Below are positions 5,694 through 5,813 of a stretch of 5,813 nucleotides of DNA, in pieces (the first letter of the stretch is position 1; each line of letters begins with the position of its first letter). The position numbers were made by a program, and so were the translations under genes. The notes below the pieces were generated by a model. The model was not told the origin of the DNA. It worked only from the letters and a program-made list of their open reading frames with translations, and ran no database searches. Source of the stretch: an uncultured Acidimicrobiaceae bacterium (GTDB lineage: Bacteria; Actinomycetota; Acidimicrobiia; Acidimicrobiales; MedAcidi-G1); NCBI GenBank assembly GCA_913054115.1, contig CAJXIS010000154.1, forward strand, positions 1 to 5,813. The letters are read 5' to 3'.

Positions 5694-5813
5694 TCAATCG
5701 TCGCGCAGGAGCTCGATGAGCGTCGAGGTGTCGGAGCGGCCGTGGCCGAGGCGCTGGAGGCGGGCGTAGAACTGGTCGACCATGGCGGTCACCGGGAGCG
5801 TCGCCCCGATGCG
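5694..5813 (-). CDS. C-terminus of a 3-hydroxyisobutyrate dehydrogenase / tartronate-semialdehyde reductase-family protein (partial, runs off right edge)
   Basis: On the minus strand an open frame enters from the right edge and ends at TGA (complement of 5694-5696), giving the last 39 residues. The sequence LPVTAMVDQFYARLQ, then GHGRSDTSTLIELL, matches the conserved C-terminal helices of the beta-hydroxyacid dehydrogenase family (usual form LPLTA-V-QLY-RL---GHG--D-SALI-LL). These NAD(P)-dependent enzymes oxidise or reduce short 3-hydroxy acids, as in valine degradation or glycerate metabolism. The catalytic and nucleotide-binding parts lie outside the window, so the exact enzyme cannot be named. 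The gene converges on the dioxygenase gene, with 34 bases between the two stops and no clear terminator hairpin there. Codon use looks like that of its neighbours. The call rests on a short tail but a characteristic one. Confidence 0.72.
   Translation of the reverse strand, partial: RIGATLPVTAMVDQFYARLQRLGHGRSDTSTLIELLRDD

Overview
The window is high-GC DNA packed with plus-strand genes. It uses GTG as well as ATG starts, and most spacers are short. The base composition and codon style would suit an actinobacterium, for example an Acidimicrobiia-like marine or soil lineage, but an alphaproteobacterium cannot be excluded. That placement is inference from composition only.

Layout, left to right. 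Positions 1-361 hold the C-terminal third of a periplasmic or extracytoplasmic amino-acid-binding protein (AapJ type). It is followed by a long GC-rich hairpin (381-428) without a T-tract. Next come two membrane permeases of the general L-amino-acid transporter (AapQ type, 521-2044; AapM type, 2045-3868), whose stop and start codons abut. An 80-base spacer contains a possible 27-codon mini-ORF and a degenerate 12-base repeat. The ATPase (AapP type, 3949-4743) follows. After 52 bases comes a TauD/TfdA-family Fe(II)/2-oxoglutarate dioxygenase (4796-5659) on the same strand. The window ends with the C-terminus of a convergent minus-strand gene (5694-5813) resembling the 3-hydroxyisobutyrate dehydrogenase/tartronate-semialdehyde reductase family.

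The first four genes together encode a complete ABC importer: a binding protein captures an amino acid, the AapQ/AapM heterodimer forms the channel, and two AapP subunits drive transport with ATP. The dioxygenase is placed as if it were the last gene of the same operon and may act on an imported compound, but its substrate cannot be read from the sequence.

The transporter itself is a known system. The less ordinary points are the large extra membrane regions in both permeases (in different places in each), a likely helix-hairpin duplication inside AapQ, the repeat-bearing mini-ORF that exactly bridges aapM and aapP, the intercistronic hairpin, and the dioxygenase linkage. I do not see a clearly new system, mobile element, CRISPR array, tRNA or rRNA here.
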